This document shows positions 1 through 8,275 of a stretch of DNA of 64,000 nucleotides, piece after piece. Source of the stretch: Paraclostridium dentum (GTDB lineage: Bacteria; Bacillota; Clostridia; Peptostreptococcales; Peptostreptococcaceae); contig NZ_WIPK01000007.1 in the NCBI RefSeq assembly GCF_012922555.1, positions 62,001-126,000 on the forward strand. The letters run 5' to 3'. Position 1 is the first letter of the stretch. Each line of letters opens with the position of its first letter. The position numbers and the translations under genes are program-made. The notes beneath the pieces are model-generated. The model was not told the origin of the DNA, ran no database searches, and saw only the letters and a list, made by a program, of their open reading frames with translations.

Positions 1-403
1 TTTCTTAAAAATATTTTTATAGTCAAAGAAATAAAGTTTTGAATATTACTTTAAGAACTTACAATATAGAAGATTCTTTACTGTATATAAGAACAAATTT
101 ACTCTTATTATAATGGATATGATATTTTGTATGTTAAGTTACATAAAGTCTTTAAAATATTAAATATATGATATTTAATCTATATATAAATAATAACTAT
201 TAACACTTATATATATAAATTTTTAATTATGTCTAAATTTGATATTAGTCTAATATATTTCAGGATAATTTATATTGTCTAGTTACTTATTCTTTATATT
301 ATTACAAAAATTCAAAAACTGTGTAACTAATTTATTTTTAAAAAATATTATGTATGAAGAGGTAAGTTCTCTTAATTTATAAAAAGAAGGAGAAAAATGC
401 AAT
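1..403. other. AT-rich upstream region without a gene
   Basis: No open frame with a ribosome binding site is visible on either strand. The region presumably carries the promoter of the SPOCS operon that follows. Many A/T runs make a promoter choice unreliable. Confidence 0.4.
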
Positions 404-970
404 ATGAATTCTAATATGTTAAATTGTAATTGTGACTTAATAGATATATCCGGTCTTTGCAATCCTATGGACGTTACGAATGTTATAAGTCAGTACCCTT
501 ACTGGATACAAATGAATATTCCTGAAACTCTTACTATCCCAGAGCAAAAACCAGATGTAGAGCAAATTAACTCTGTCAACATATCTGTAGATATAATAAG
601 AAAAGAGGTTATTAAAGTTCCTGTATCTCAAGTTGGAGCAAATGGCGAATATATACCTAATTTAGAAGGAAAAGTTTCTACAGGCAGAAAATTAATAATA
701 GAAGGTCAATTATGTCAAAAAATTGTATATACAGCTAATGAACCAGAGCAATCTGTGCATTCAGCTCATTTTTATGTGCCATTTTCATCTTATATAGTCG
801 TTCCTAGTGAAATAAAATTTAACAATGGAACTGTTACCTTAGATTCATTAGATGTAGACTTTCAAGTTAATGCATGTATAGAAGATGTAGCTATTAAGAT
901 GATAGACTTTAGACATATTCTAAAACAAGTAACGTTATTATTATATGCAGTTCCAAATCAGACAGTATAA
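404..970 (+). CDS. SPOCS (DUF3794) domain protein, first of three
   Basis: A 188-residue protein that looks like a single SPOCS/DUF3794 domain, the domain also found in the clostridial spore morphogenesis protein SipL. Visible family signatures are PEQKPDVEQI near residue 47, then TGRKLIIEG, QKIVYTA and SVHSAHFYVPF in the middle, and a C-terminal ACIEDVAIKM stretch. The N-terminus is short and Cys-rich (CNCDL, then GLCNP). There is no signal peptide or LysM domain, so it is much shorter than SipL. AAGGAG lies 12 bases before the ATG. It heads a three-gene tandem array sharing this layout. By family knowledge a spore-envelope role is likely; the exact function is not known. Confidence 0.8.
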   Translation: MNSNMLNCNCDLIDISGLCNPMDVTNVISQYPYWIQMNIPETLTIPEQKPDVEQINSVNISVDIIRKEVIKVPVSQVGANGEYIPNLEGKVSTGRKLIIEGQLCQKIVYTANEPEQSVHSAHFYVPFSSYIVVPSEIKFNNGTVTLDSLDVDFQVNACIEDVAIKMIDFRHILKQVTLLLYAVPNQTV

Positions 971-993
971 AAAATCATTGAGGAGTGAAATTT

Positions 994-1590
994 ATGTTAA
1001 GCCGTGATTATACAGGAAATACAAATTATAAATTTTACAACAAATGTTGTACAGAAAATGAGAATATAAATATGGTTGGACAATATCCAGCTAATAAATT
1101 TAATAAGGTATTATCCTGTTTTGCAGATACAGATAAATGGACTGAATTCTATTTACCTGAAATAATAGATATTCCAGATCAGAAACCAGACATAGAAGGT
1201 ATCGTAGAAGTACATTCATGTATCGAGATTATATCTCAAAGAGTGATAAAGACTCCTGTTGTAACTGGATATACAGGACCTAATGGAGTATTTGTTCCAG
1301 GAGAGGATATACCTAACTCAGAATGTACTAACCTAACAGGAAGAAAATTAATAGTAGAAGGTTTATTAAAACAAAAAATAATATACACTGCTGCTGTAGA
1401 TGAACAATCTCTTCATTCAGCTCATTTCACAGTACCGTTCTCTACTTTCATAATAGTAGAAAAAGATACTCCATTATCTCAAAAGTTCAGAATACTTCCA
1501 TTTATCGAAGACGTATTTGCATGTATGTTATCTGAAAGAAGTGTATTCAAGAATACAACTATATTTTTAAAAGCATCAAAAGTGTGCTAA
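994..1590 (+). CDS. SPOCS (DUF3794) domain protein, second of three
   Basis: About 198 residues and a clear paralogue of its neighbours: PDQKPDIEGI, then LTGRKLIVEG, QKIIYTA and SLHSAHFTVPF. The N-terminal region before the domain carries a CC pair (NKCCTEN) and another Cys. I start it at the ATG at 994, because AGGAG sits 7 bases upstream; an in-frame GTG at 985 overlaps that ribosome binding site. It begins 23 bases after the first gene and 20 bases before the third, so the three are very likely one operon. Family knowledge suggests a spore coat or exosporium role. No enzymatic motif is visible. Confidence 0.8.
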   Translation: MLSRDYTGNTNYKFYNKCCTENENINMVGQYPANKFNKVLSCFADTDKWTEFYLPEIIDIPDQKPDIEGIVEVHSCIEIISQRVIKTPVVTGYTGPNGVFVPGEDIPNSECTNLTGRKLIVEGLLKQKIIYTAAVDEQSLHSAHFTVPFSTFIIVEKDTPLSQKFRILPFIEDVFACMLSERSVFKNTTIFLKASKVC

Positions 1591-1610
1591 TAAATAAGGA
1601 GGATTAAACA

Positions 1611-2861
1611 ATGACTTGTAATAGATGCATTAGCGGTGGTTGTGAATTCAATGTAAAAACCGTAGGAACATGTGATGTTTCAAGAATAGTTATAAATGGA
1701 AGTGATAGAACTAATTTAAATTGGACAGAAATATCAGCACCAGAGATTTTGACAATCCCAGAATTAAAACCTGATATAGAAGCATTAGACCAAGTATACG
1801 CAAATATAGTTTTAAATAATACTAAACTTATAGAGACACCTTTTGCTTATAAAAAATATGTTTTATTTAGTTTCTATACATTAGTAAATGGATTACCTGC
1901 TATAATTCCAGGGCTAGTTTCTACTCTTACTGCTGCAGTAACAGCCCTTGTAACTCCAGCACTAGATACTACATTAACGGATGCGTTAGATGTACTAGAG
2001 GCAGCTCTACTTCCTCTTAGTGGAATAACTGGGGTTCCAGCCTTAATCACATTAGTCCAAGGATATCAAACTGCAGTAACTGGTCTAGTTAACAATATAA
2101 ATACAGCAATAGCTGCAGTTAGTACTGCTGCAGATAATTTATTAATTGCTATAGCAACTGTTCCATTTTCACCTGAATTAATATGTGCAGCAATCCAAGC
2201 TCTTTTAGATACTTTAGCAGCTTTAACTACATTAGTTAACTCTATTATTGGAATATTAACAGGTATGCTAAACTCTCTTACTGCAGCTGCAGCGGCTATA
2301 GGAAATCCACTAGTAACTGCTGCGGTTACTACAGCTACAGGAATTTTAACTACTTTAATTAATACTACTTTACCTCCATTAATTACAGCTGTCACAAATG
2401 CCATAAATGCTATAATAACAGCTCTAGCTCCAGTTGACTGTAGCCAATCATGTGCATTTGAATTGATACCTAATACAGAAGGCACTTGCTTAAGTGGCAG
2501 AAAATTGATAGTAGAAGGCGTATTAAAACAAAAAATTGTTTATACAGCAGAAGTAGATGCTCAGTCTGTACATTCAGCTCATTTTGAAGTTCCATTTATA
2601 GCATTTATAATACCATATGCTAAATTCGAAGGATTAGTATATAGACAAGGAATAGAAGTTTATGACCCTGAAACTGGTGGATCTAAACTTATTAACGGGT
2701 ATATATGTGGTATTGGACAGGATATAACAGTAGATTTATGTGAAGAATTTGTTATTGAAAAATGTATAGAAGACATATATGTTTACGCACTAGATGTAAG
2801 AAGAATATTTAAAAATGTAACTATATTCTTAAAAGCTAAACCAATTGCTTCATGTAATTAG
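1611..2861 (+). CDS. SPOCS protein with large Ala/Thr/Leu-rich insertion
   Basis: 416 residues. The ends form a SPOCS domain like its two neighbours: PELKPDIEAL near residue 47, then from about residue 295 LSGRKLIVEG, QKIVYTA and SVHSAHFEVPF. Between these, residues about 90-280 are a low-complexity stretch rich in Ala, Thr, Leu, Ile and Val with little charge, which interrupts the domain. The stretch resembles the hydrophobic Ala/Thr/Leu-rich regions of clostridial and bacillar spore-surface proteins, but I see no collagen-like GXX repeats. The N-terminus is Cys-rich (TCNRCISGGC). The ribosome binding site is AAGGAGG. A strong terminator follows. A self-assembling spore-surface protein is an inference. 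Confidence 0.75.
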   Translation: MTCNRCISGGCEFNVKTVGTCDVSRIVINGSDRTNLNWTEISAPEILTIPELKPDIEALDQVYANIVLNNTKLIETPFAYKKYVLFSFYTLVNGLPAIIPGLVSTLTAAVTALVTPALDTTLTDALDVLEAALLPLSGITGVPALITLVQGYQTAVTGLVNNINTAIAAVSTAADNLLIAIATVPFSPELICAAIQALLDTLAALTTLVNSIIGILTGMLNSLTAAAAAIGNPLVTAAVTTATGILTTLINTTLPPLITAVTNAINAIITALAPVDCSQSCAFELIPNTEGTCLSGRKLIVEGVLKQKIVYTAEVDAQSVHSAHFEVPFIAFIIPYAKFEGLVYRQGIEVYDPETGGSKLINGYICGIGQDITVDLCEEFVIEKCIEDIYVYALDVRRIFKNVTIFLKAKPIASCN

Positions 2862-2952
2862 ATCTAATAACTTTTAAAAATATTTAATTAAAATAATATT
2901 ATTAATTTTTTATTTGTAGGATCGAAATTATTATTAAATTTAAGTATAAAAT

Positions 2953-2996
2953 AAAACTATAAAATAACTTAGTTATTTTATAGTTTTATTTTTATT
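2953..2996 (+). terminator. Terminator of the SPOCS operon
   Basis: A perfect stem of about 15 bp (AAAACTATAAAATAA and its complement) with a 5-base loop, followed by a T-rich run. Confidence 0.8.
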
Positions 2997-3070
2997 TTAA
3001 TATGATTTAAAAATAGTTTGATTTGTGATATTATATAAATATAACGTATAAAAAACTTGGAGGAAAACTA

Positions 3071-3883
3071 ATGCAAACTAAGTTAATAACTTATTTTAAT
3101 ATAAAAGGCGGTATTTACAAGACTTCTATGTCTATAATAACTGCATATGAATTAGCAAAAGATAAAAATACAAAGATACTATTATGGGATTTAGATTTAC
3201 AAGAAAACTTAACTCAATATGTATATAAAGTTAACCATGAAGACAAAACAACTATAGATATAGTTGATGGATTAGGTGCTGAAGAGGTTATTGTTAAGTG
3301 TCCAAATCCAAATTATCCTAATATAGACATAATACCTTCTGATATAGGATTAGCTATGCTGGATGAAAAAATAAGCTTACAACCAGCTAGAGAAAAAGTT
3401 CTTGCAAGATGGTATATGCAAAATATTGATGTACTTGAAAAATATGATTACATAATTTGTGACTTATCACCTAGTTATAATTTAACAGCTAAAAATATAC
3501 TTTACTTAGCAGACTCTATAATAGTTCCTATAATGGATAAAAATATATCTTCTTTAAGAGGAGCTGCATTATTTAAAGAATTATGGACTAGAGATAAGTA
3601 CTATTTAGAAAAAGAAGATAATGATATAAAAGCTACTGTATTAGTTGGATATGAAAAGCAAAGAACACAAGTGTCTGATTTGTTTGATCAGTACCTTCAA
3701 AAGTTTGAAGAATTAAAAGACATGATGTTAGAGTCATTTATAAGAAGAAATACTTTCGTTGAAAAAGCATTATTAAGTAAATTAAGTATAAGCGATTATT
3801 TAAAGAAAAATGGACAAACTCATTTCAGTAAAGAAGAAGTTGAAAATATGATAAAAGAATTAAAAGAAAAGGATGTGCTTTAG
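3071..3883 (+). CDS. ParA/Soj-family partition ATPase with altered P-loop
   Basis: 270 residues. The N-terminus matches the ParA/MinD deviant Walker A family, but residues 12-19 read KGGIYKTS, with Tyr where the family normally has Gly (KGGxGKT). The signature Lys12 and the P-loop Lys17 are kept. A Walker A' segment DLDLQENLT near residue 42 and a Walker B-like YIICDLSPS near residue 127 are present. The stop codon abuts the ATG of a small DNA-binding partner, the normal layout of a ParA plus centromere-binding protein pair. Such pairs serve plasmids and chromosomal elements; which applies here cannot be told. The Tyr substitution may alter nucleotide turnover. Confidence 0.85.
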   Translation: MQTKLITYFNIKGGIYKTSMSIITAYELAKDKNTKILLWDLDLQENLTQYVYKVNHEDKTTIDIVDGLGAEEVIVKCPNPNYPNIDIIPSDIGLAMLDEKISLQPAREKVLARWYMQNIDVLEKYDYIICDLSPSYNLTAKNILYLADSIIVPIMDKNISSLRGAALFKELWTRDKYYLEKEDNDIKATVLVGYEKQRTQVSDLFDQYLQKFEELKDMMLESFIRRNTFVEKALLSKLSISDYLKKNGQTHFSKEEVENMIKELKEKDVL

Positions 3884-4216
3884 ATGCCTAAGATAGATAT
3901 GAATTTATTAAATGAAGAAGTTCCTACGACTAGAAAATCAACTATTGTCAATGAAACTAATGAAACAAAATCTTCATTATCTATATATGATATAGTTAAA
4001 AAGGAAAAGAAGAAGTCTAAAGAGCAAGTTGGAGTTACTTTAGATAAAGATATAGTAGACAAGTTAAAAACAGTAGTTATAGACTCAAATATAACTATGT
4101 CTAAGTTATTTGAAAATCTACTTACTCCATTACTTGAAGACGTTGAAATAAGTAAAAAGAATGTAGATATATACAATAATAAGAACAAGTTAAAAGGTAG
4201 AAGAAAATCAGAATAG
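3884..4216 (+). CDS. Small DNA-binding partner of ParA (ribbon-helix-helix-like)
   Basis: 110 residues, starting immediately after the ParA stop codon. The first half is charged and probably disordered. Residues about 50-85 (VGVTLDKDIVDKLKTVVID and following) look like a ribbon-helix-helix fold: a beta strand, then two helices. The tail is very basic (KGRRKSE). Position and size fit a centromere-binding ParB/CopG-type partner. I assign the role from context, not from a full motif match. Confidence 0.6.
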   Translation: MPKIDMNLLNEEVPTTRKSTIVNETNETKSSLSIYDIVKKEKKKSKEQVGVTLDKDIVDKLKTVVIDSNITMSKLFENLLTPLLEDVEISKKNVDIYNNKNKLKGRRKSE

Positions 4217-4360
4217 ATTAATAAAGAATATTAAAACGATAAAATAGCTAAGTTAATACAAAGTTAATTAAATTAATCAGTTTATTTTTAGATGTATTCT
4301 TCATAAAAAAAGCCTTAAGATTTAAATATGTATAAATAAAATGAACACTAAAGTTTGTTA

Positions 4361-4409
4361 AAAAAGTAATACCAATGATTATTAATACAATCATTGGTAT
4401 TACTTTTTT
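4361..4409. terminator. Bidirectional terminator
   Basis: A perfect stem AGTAATACCAATGATT with an 8-base loop, flanked by an A run on the left and a T run on the right. It serves the ParA pair and the convergent anti-sigma gene. Confidence 0.85.
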
Positions 4410-4420
4410 ATAATACCTAT

Positions 4421-5521
4421 TTAAGGAATATCTATTTCTATTTTTTCATCTTCAAAAAACTTAGTCTCTGTATTAGGGATAAAAAGACCAGGAGTTATTA
4501 TGATTTTCTTTTCTGTACCTTTAAGTTCAAAATGGTAATACATATCGTTTTTGCTACAACTTCCACTATTACCACCTAATAAGCTATTGCCACTTTCATC
4601 CTCTATATAGAAATCTGTAAAGTTTTGTAAACGCGCTACCTCAGACTTATTTCCTTCTAATTGTGTTTTAATATTAACGGAAATAGGAGATACCTTTATT
4701 TGATCAATTTTCAATTTAACTTTGTCGTTTATATTTATATACTTATTAACATTAACAACCTTTAAATCATTAGATATATTAGAAGTATTTATAGTCGTAT
4801 TAAATTCCCAGTTCCCAAAAGTTTTAAAAACAAGACTTCCTTTTTCAGTTTTAGACTCACCTAAATCAAAATCTTTAAATTGAATTTTTAAGTTGTAATC
4901 CTTATTTTTTTCTAACTTATCAAGCAAATCAATGTCTGTATCATCAATTCCATCTCCATCAGTATCTTGGCTATTTAAATTAATAGTATATAAAAATTCT
5001 TTTTTATTTTCATTTTTAACATCTCTTGGACTTATTCCTCCACCTTGTCCAGGAAAAGAGATATCTCCTATGGTTATTATAGGTATATCAGGCATGAAAT
5101 CTTTTTTATCAACTCCATATTTTTTAAAATCAAAATTAGTATAATCCATACTTAAACTTATAATTAATTGTCCATCATCTAACATTACGTCTCCTAAATT
5201 AAGAACTAATCCGTTATCTGTTATTGATTGATTTCCTTCAAATTTATACTTATCAAACTCACTATAGTCCCTCCCTAAGAAAGATTCAATACGACTTGCT
5301 AAAAGATTTATATATGCCCATGTAGTCTCATTTGTTAGAGCTACTGTTCCAAGTATAAGAACTGCTGAGACACTTGCAGCAAGTAGCTTTTTAGTTTTTT
5401 GTTTTCTTGATTTTAACTTAGATTTCATTATATTTTTCATTTTAGTATTATCAGTTTTTACTTCATCATATTTATCAAATTGAATTTTTTCGTTGTTTAA
5501 TACTTTATAGTTATCTATCAA
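4421..5521 (-). CDS. DUF4179 membrane protein, probable anti-sigma factor
   Basis: About 366 residues. A charged N-terminal cytoplasmic region of about 50 residues precedes a single membrane segment (KKLLAASVSAVLILGTVALT), then a long extracytoplasmic part typical of DUF4179 proteins. An Asp-rich loop, DTDGDGIDDTD, resembles a calcium-binding type. An ATG at 5539 also opens the frame, but it overlaps the GGGAGG ribosome binding site. A TTG at 5521 lies one base after the sigma stop, with that site 8 bases upstream, and is the better start. Tight coupling with the sigma gene and the topology suggest it holds the sigma factor at the membrane; this is inference. Confidence 0.7.
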   Translation of the reverse strand: MIDNYKVLNNEKIQFDKYDEVKTDNTKMKNIMKSKLKSRKQKTKKLLAASVSAVLILGTVALTNETTWAYINLLASRIESFLGRDYSEFDKYKFEGNQSITDNGLVLNLGDVMLDDGQLIISLSMDYTNFDFKKYGVDKKDFMPDIPIITIGDISFPGQGGGISPRDVKNENKKEFLYTINLNSQDTDGDGIDDTDIDLLDKLEKNKDYNLKIQFKDFDLGESKTEKGSLVFKTFGNWEFNTTINTSNISNDLKVVNVNKYININDKVKLKIDQIKVSPISVNIKTQLEGNKSEVARLQNFTDFYIEDESGNSLLGGNSGSCSKNDMYYHFELKGTEKKIIITPGLFIPNTETKFFEDEKIEIDIP

Positions 5522-5522
5522 T

Positions 5523-6056
5523 TTATTTTCCTCCCTCATTTAATAAAGATTTTCTTATTTTTCCCTTTCCCCTAGATAACTTACTATGCACACTTGAAAT
5601 AGCTAATTTTTTGTCATTTGCTATATCTATTACACTTTCATCATTTAGGTAATATCGTCTAAATATTTCTTTATCTTCTTCGGACAAGAATTTTAATGTT
5701 TCATTTAATTCCTCTTGAATTTCAATTTTTAGTAAATTTTTATCTATATAATAGTTTTGTTCATCTAAATCTGATATCTCTATTTTATTTAAATACTTTC
5801 TTTTATAATCAATTGCTTTATATTTAGCTATTGCACATATCCAATTTTTAAAAGTATTTTTATCTTGGTCAAAGCCTTCTATATTATCCCAAATAGCTAG
5901 CAAAGTATCACTAACACACTCTTCTTCATAATTAGTAAGAGATCCTAGATGGTATCTAATTACAGAAGTAATAAGACCATTATACTGATCTATTAAAATT
6001 TCCATTCCTTTTTGATTTTTCTTTTTTATATATTTAATTATTAACTTGTCTTTCAA
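5523..6056 (-). CDS. ECF-like RNA polymerase sigma factor
   Basis: 177 residues, the usual size for an extracytoplasmic-function sigma factor. Region 2 is seen around residues 15-90 (LIDQYNGLI, then EECVSDTLLAIWDNI and FKNWICAIAKYKAIDYKRK). Region 4 is the C-terminal helix-turn-helix (FLSEEDKEIFRRYYLN, then IANDKKLAISSVHSKLSRGK). It lies upstream of, and is coupled to, a DUF4179 membrane protein, the usual sigma/anti-sigma layout in Clostridia. It probably directs transcription of its own operon; the inducing signal is not visible. The product is well supported, the regulon unknown. Confidence 0.88.
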   Translation of the reverse strand: MKDKLIIKYIKKKNQKGMEILIDQYNGLITSVIRYHLGSLTNYEEECVSDTLLAIWDNIEGFDQDKNTFKNWICAIAKYKAIDYKRKYLNKIEISDLDEQNYYIDKNLLKIEIQEELNETLKFLSEEDKEIFRRYYLNDESVIDIANDKKLAISSVHSKLSRGKGKIRKSLLNEGGK

Positions 6057-6284
6057 GTTGTTTCCTCCTCACTATAAAAGCTTTTACAGTATTTAATTCG
6101 TAAACTAATACAAAAAACTTGCATATTTAAAGATTTTTTTATTAATCTTTCTTGTTAATAAGGTAATTAACAAGGGATGGGTACGGATTGTAATGAAATT
6201 TTTGTTGTTAACTTCTTTATAGATATATGATTAATTATGTCGTTAATCAGCTAAATAACAACACATAATAGAAAATATAGTCAC
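6057..6284. other. Intergenic region upstream of the sigma operon
   Basis: Holds the presumed promoter of the sigma operon. Inverted repeats include CTTGTTAAT/ATTAACAAG at about 6149-6173 and AAAGATT/AATCTTT beside it. No gene or known RNA motif was recognised. Confidence 0.35.
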
Positions 6285-6330
6285 AGTAAAAAGTCTCTAG
6301 ATTAAACCAAATAGTTAAATCTAGAGACTT
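6285..6330 (-). terminator. Terminator downstream of second DUF4179 gene
   Basis: A 13-bp stem, AAGTCTCTAGATT with its complement, followed on the minus strand by a T-rich run. Confidence 0.75.
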
Positions 6331-6364
6331 TAATTACATTATTTATTTTTAAGCTCAACTGGTA

Positions 6365-7240
6365 TTACTTTAAATCAATATCAAAGTCCGACCCAACTTT
6401 CTTCCAATTATTATTAGAAGAATCTGATGCATATAAAGAAAGGTTTAATTTACTCGAATCTTTTTTTATACTTTTATGGGAATTATCAAGTTTAAAATTA
6501 CTATAGTCACAATAAAACTCAACTTTATTTCCAAGATTATCACTTCCAGCAAGTTTCATAAGATATTCTGTTCCATCGGTAGGTAAACTAAATTCAATTT
6601 TTGTACCTAAGCTATTACTAATATATTTACTTAGCTTAATTGTTTTTCCATCTTCTAATTTAAACTTTTTATTTAGGTTTACAGCCAATGTATTCTTAAC
6701 TAAAGCATCAGCACTAGTATTAAAGTTAAAACTCCAGTCACCCTTTATTGTCTCAGAACCTGTATCGTTTAGCATTTGTATACCTGGATATTCAACTCTA
6801 ACATTAACCTCGCCACTTAATTCTTTATCTAAAAAGTAAGTAGTGACTTTATTCATAGTGGAGTCATTAAGCATTTCAGAGTTACCATTAGAATCTGAGT
6901 TTATACGAGTTCCATTTATAAATACTGACTCTAACATCTCGGGATATCCATTAAATCCACCATTATCAGATTTTACAGTAGAAGATATCGTTAGCTCGTT
7001 TTTGTCTAGAATAACTTTATTTAGAGTTATTGTATAACCATTATTTGTTATAGGCTTGCTTATCGCTGTTTTATACTCATTTAAATCAGAATCTAATCCA
7101 AAGTGACTCGCTATACTACCAAATGTCTCTTTCACTTGAGATGAACCCTCATCATTAAAAATCAATAATCCTCCGATAAGAACTAAAGATAGTGAAGATG
7201 TAATTACAATAATTTTAACTCTTTTTTTTCTTTTATTCAC
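6365..7240 (-). CDS. DUF4179-like membrane-anchored protein
   Basis: 291 residues: a basic N-terminus, one membrane segment (IIVITSSLSLVLIGGLLIF) and an extracytoplasmic part with the same features as the anti-sigma protein at 4421-5521 (a PITNNGYTITLNKVILDKNELTIS segment matched there by SITDNGLVLNLGDVMLDDGQLIIS in style, and a GDWSFNFNT strand matched by GNWEFNTT). It lacks the long N-terminal cytoplasmic region that would bind a sigma factor. The start is GTG at 7240 with GGGGGAG a few bases upstream. It is probably a duplicated sensor half or decoy partner of the neighbouring sigma system; that role is inference. Confidence 0.65.
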   Translation of the reverse strand: MNKRKKRVKIIVITSSLSLVLIGGLLIFNDEGSSQVKETFGSIASHFGLDSDLNEYKTAISKPITNNGYTITLNKVILDKNELTISSTVKSDNGGFNGYPEMLESVFINGTRINSDSNGNSEMLNDSTMNKVTTYFLDKELSGEVNVRVEYPGIQMLNDTGSETIKGDWSFNFNTSADALVKNTLAVNLNKKFKLEDGKTIKLSKYISNSLGTKIEFSLPTDGTEYLMKLAGSDNLGNKVEFYCDYSNFKLDNSHKSIKKDSSKLNLSLYASDSSNNNWKKVGSDFDIDLK

Positions 7241-7325
7241 AAATTCTCCCCCTAATTTATATATACAATTACATAGATACTACAAATGTTTTAAAAGTTT
7301 AACTTTTTACTCTATTCAAGATTAA

Positions 7326-7841
7326 CTAGTGTTTTAAGTTATTATAGTTTTGTTTATCTGTATCATCAAAAAACTTATTATTATCCACTATTTGGTTAAT
7401 CAATTCTATATTTAAACTTTTAGCAATGCAATTCTTTTCCCCTGATTTTTCTGAAACTATATTATGTAGTTTTATAATATTCTCATCAATTAATCCATAG
7501 TTAATTTTATCTATCAAGTATCCTATGTCTGAATACGTATCTATATCCCCTTTCATATAAATCTCATTTTCACATAGAGTAACGCCTAAATTCCTAGCAT
7601 ATTTAGTTGGAGCAATTACTTTAACATCTTTTCTATTAGTTTTAACAAAAGAATGTGTGAGTTCATGAATATATTCATAAACTTCTAGATTGTTATTTTT
7701 ACTTGTTATATATTTTGCATTTTTTAAGACTGGTATGCTATTTTCATGTTCTTTAGAAAACAAAATAGTCACTATACTAAATAGTAGTATAACTATTATA
7801 AATACCACTCCTATCCCATAATAAGGTAATGGATTTTTCAT
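7326..7841 (-). CDS. Membrane-anchored protein of unknown function (DUF6241-like)
   Basis: 171 residues with one N-terminal membrane segment (GVVFIIVILLFSIVTILF) and an extracytoplasmic domain. The stretch YEYIHELTHSFVKTN resembles the HxMTHQKV motif of DUF6241-type proteins and by chance matches HExxH. The rest does not look like a metalloprotease. AAGGAG precedes the ATG. It lies 85 bases upstream of the DUF4179-like gene on the same strand, so it may be co-transcribed. Function is unknown; the family link is tentative. Confidence 0.55.
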   Translation of the reverse strand: MKNPLPYYGIGVVFIIVILLFSIVTILFSKEHENSIPVLKNAKYITSKNNNLEVYEYIHELTHSFVKTNRKDVKVIAPTKYARNLGVTLCENEIYMKGDIDTYSDIGYLIDKINYGLIDENIIKLHNIVSEKSGEKNCIAKSLNIELINQIVDNNKFFDDTDKQNYNNLKH

Positions 7842-8124
7842 AGATACTCCTTTTTTAATAATATATCAATCTGATAATTTACCACCTTTACTTAGTATAA
7901 TTTATACTATATCATATTTACATTTTGTGATTTCATTATATTTCTCCCTTTTTTCTTAAAAGATGATTCCTTTATTTTCCATATTAATTTTATCATATAA
8001 TTGACTAGTTAAATATGTATTATGTTAATTTGAAAAGCACACTTATTTTTTGTTTCGACTAGATTTGTCATTTTAATTCGAATTCTGACTAAAAATTAAG
8101 ACAAATAATTACAAGGATATAAAT

Positions 8125-8207
8125 GTTATTTAGTCACGCAAATACTTATGGTAGTATTTTACAATAGGTAAACAATAAATATCTATGGGAAGTTATTGTT
8201 AAATAAC
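8125..8207 (+). ncRNA. Candidate structured leader RNA upstream of CPBP gene
   Basis: An outer helix, GTTATTTA (8125-8132) with TAAATAAC (8200-8207), encloses two hairpins: ATACT/AGTAT at 8142-8157 and AACAATAA/TTATTGTT at 8171-8200. A competing hairpin AGTTATT/AATAACT followed by TTTT overlaps the 3' half, as in a riboswitch with a terminator. The helices are A/T-rich, so chance is a real alternative. No known class was matched. The rest of the 434-base gap shows nothing. Confidence 0.25.
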
Positions 8208-8275
8208 TTTTATAAAATTAATACTAACTTAAAAATATAAAATAAGTTGAATTTTTAGTTTTTGGAGGGGTTAAA

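Noticed and set aside
2066-2485. Long antisense frame inside the SPOCS insertion
   Set aside because: No ribosome binding site, and its composition mirrors the Ala/Thr-rich insertion on the other strand.
3071-4216. Window as part of a plasmid because of a ParA pair
   Set aside because: No replication initiator or iteron array is visible, and hisS, asrABC and helD suggest chromosomal DNA.
7620-7690. Zinc protease motif HELTH in the 171-residue membrane protein
   Set aside because: The rest of the protein lacks a downstream third ligand or the fold of known metalloproteases; the resemblance to the DUF6241 MTHQKV motif explains it better.
8132-8160. c-di-GMP-I riboswitch suggested by a CACGCAAA segment
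   Set aside because: Only this short segment fits; the GGGCAAACC and GGTAG...GGGTTACC parts of the class are missing.
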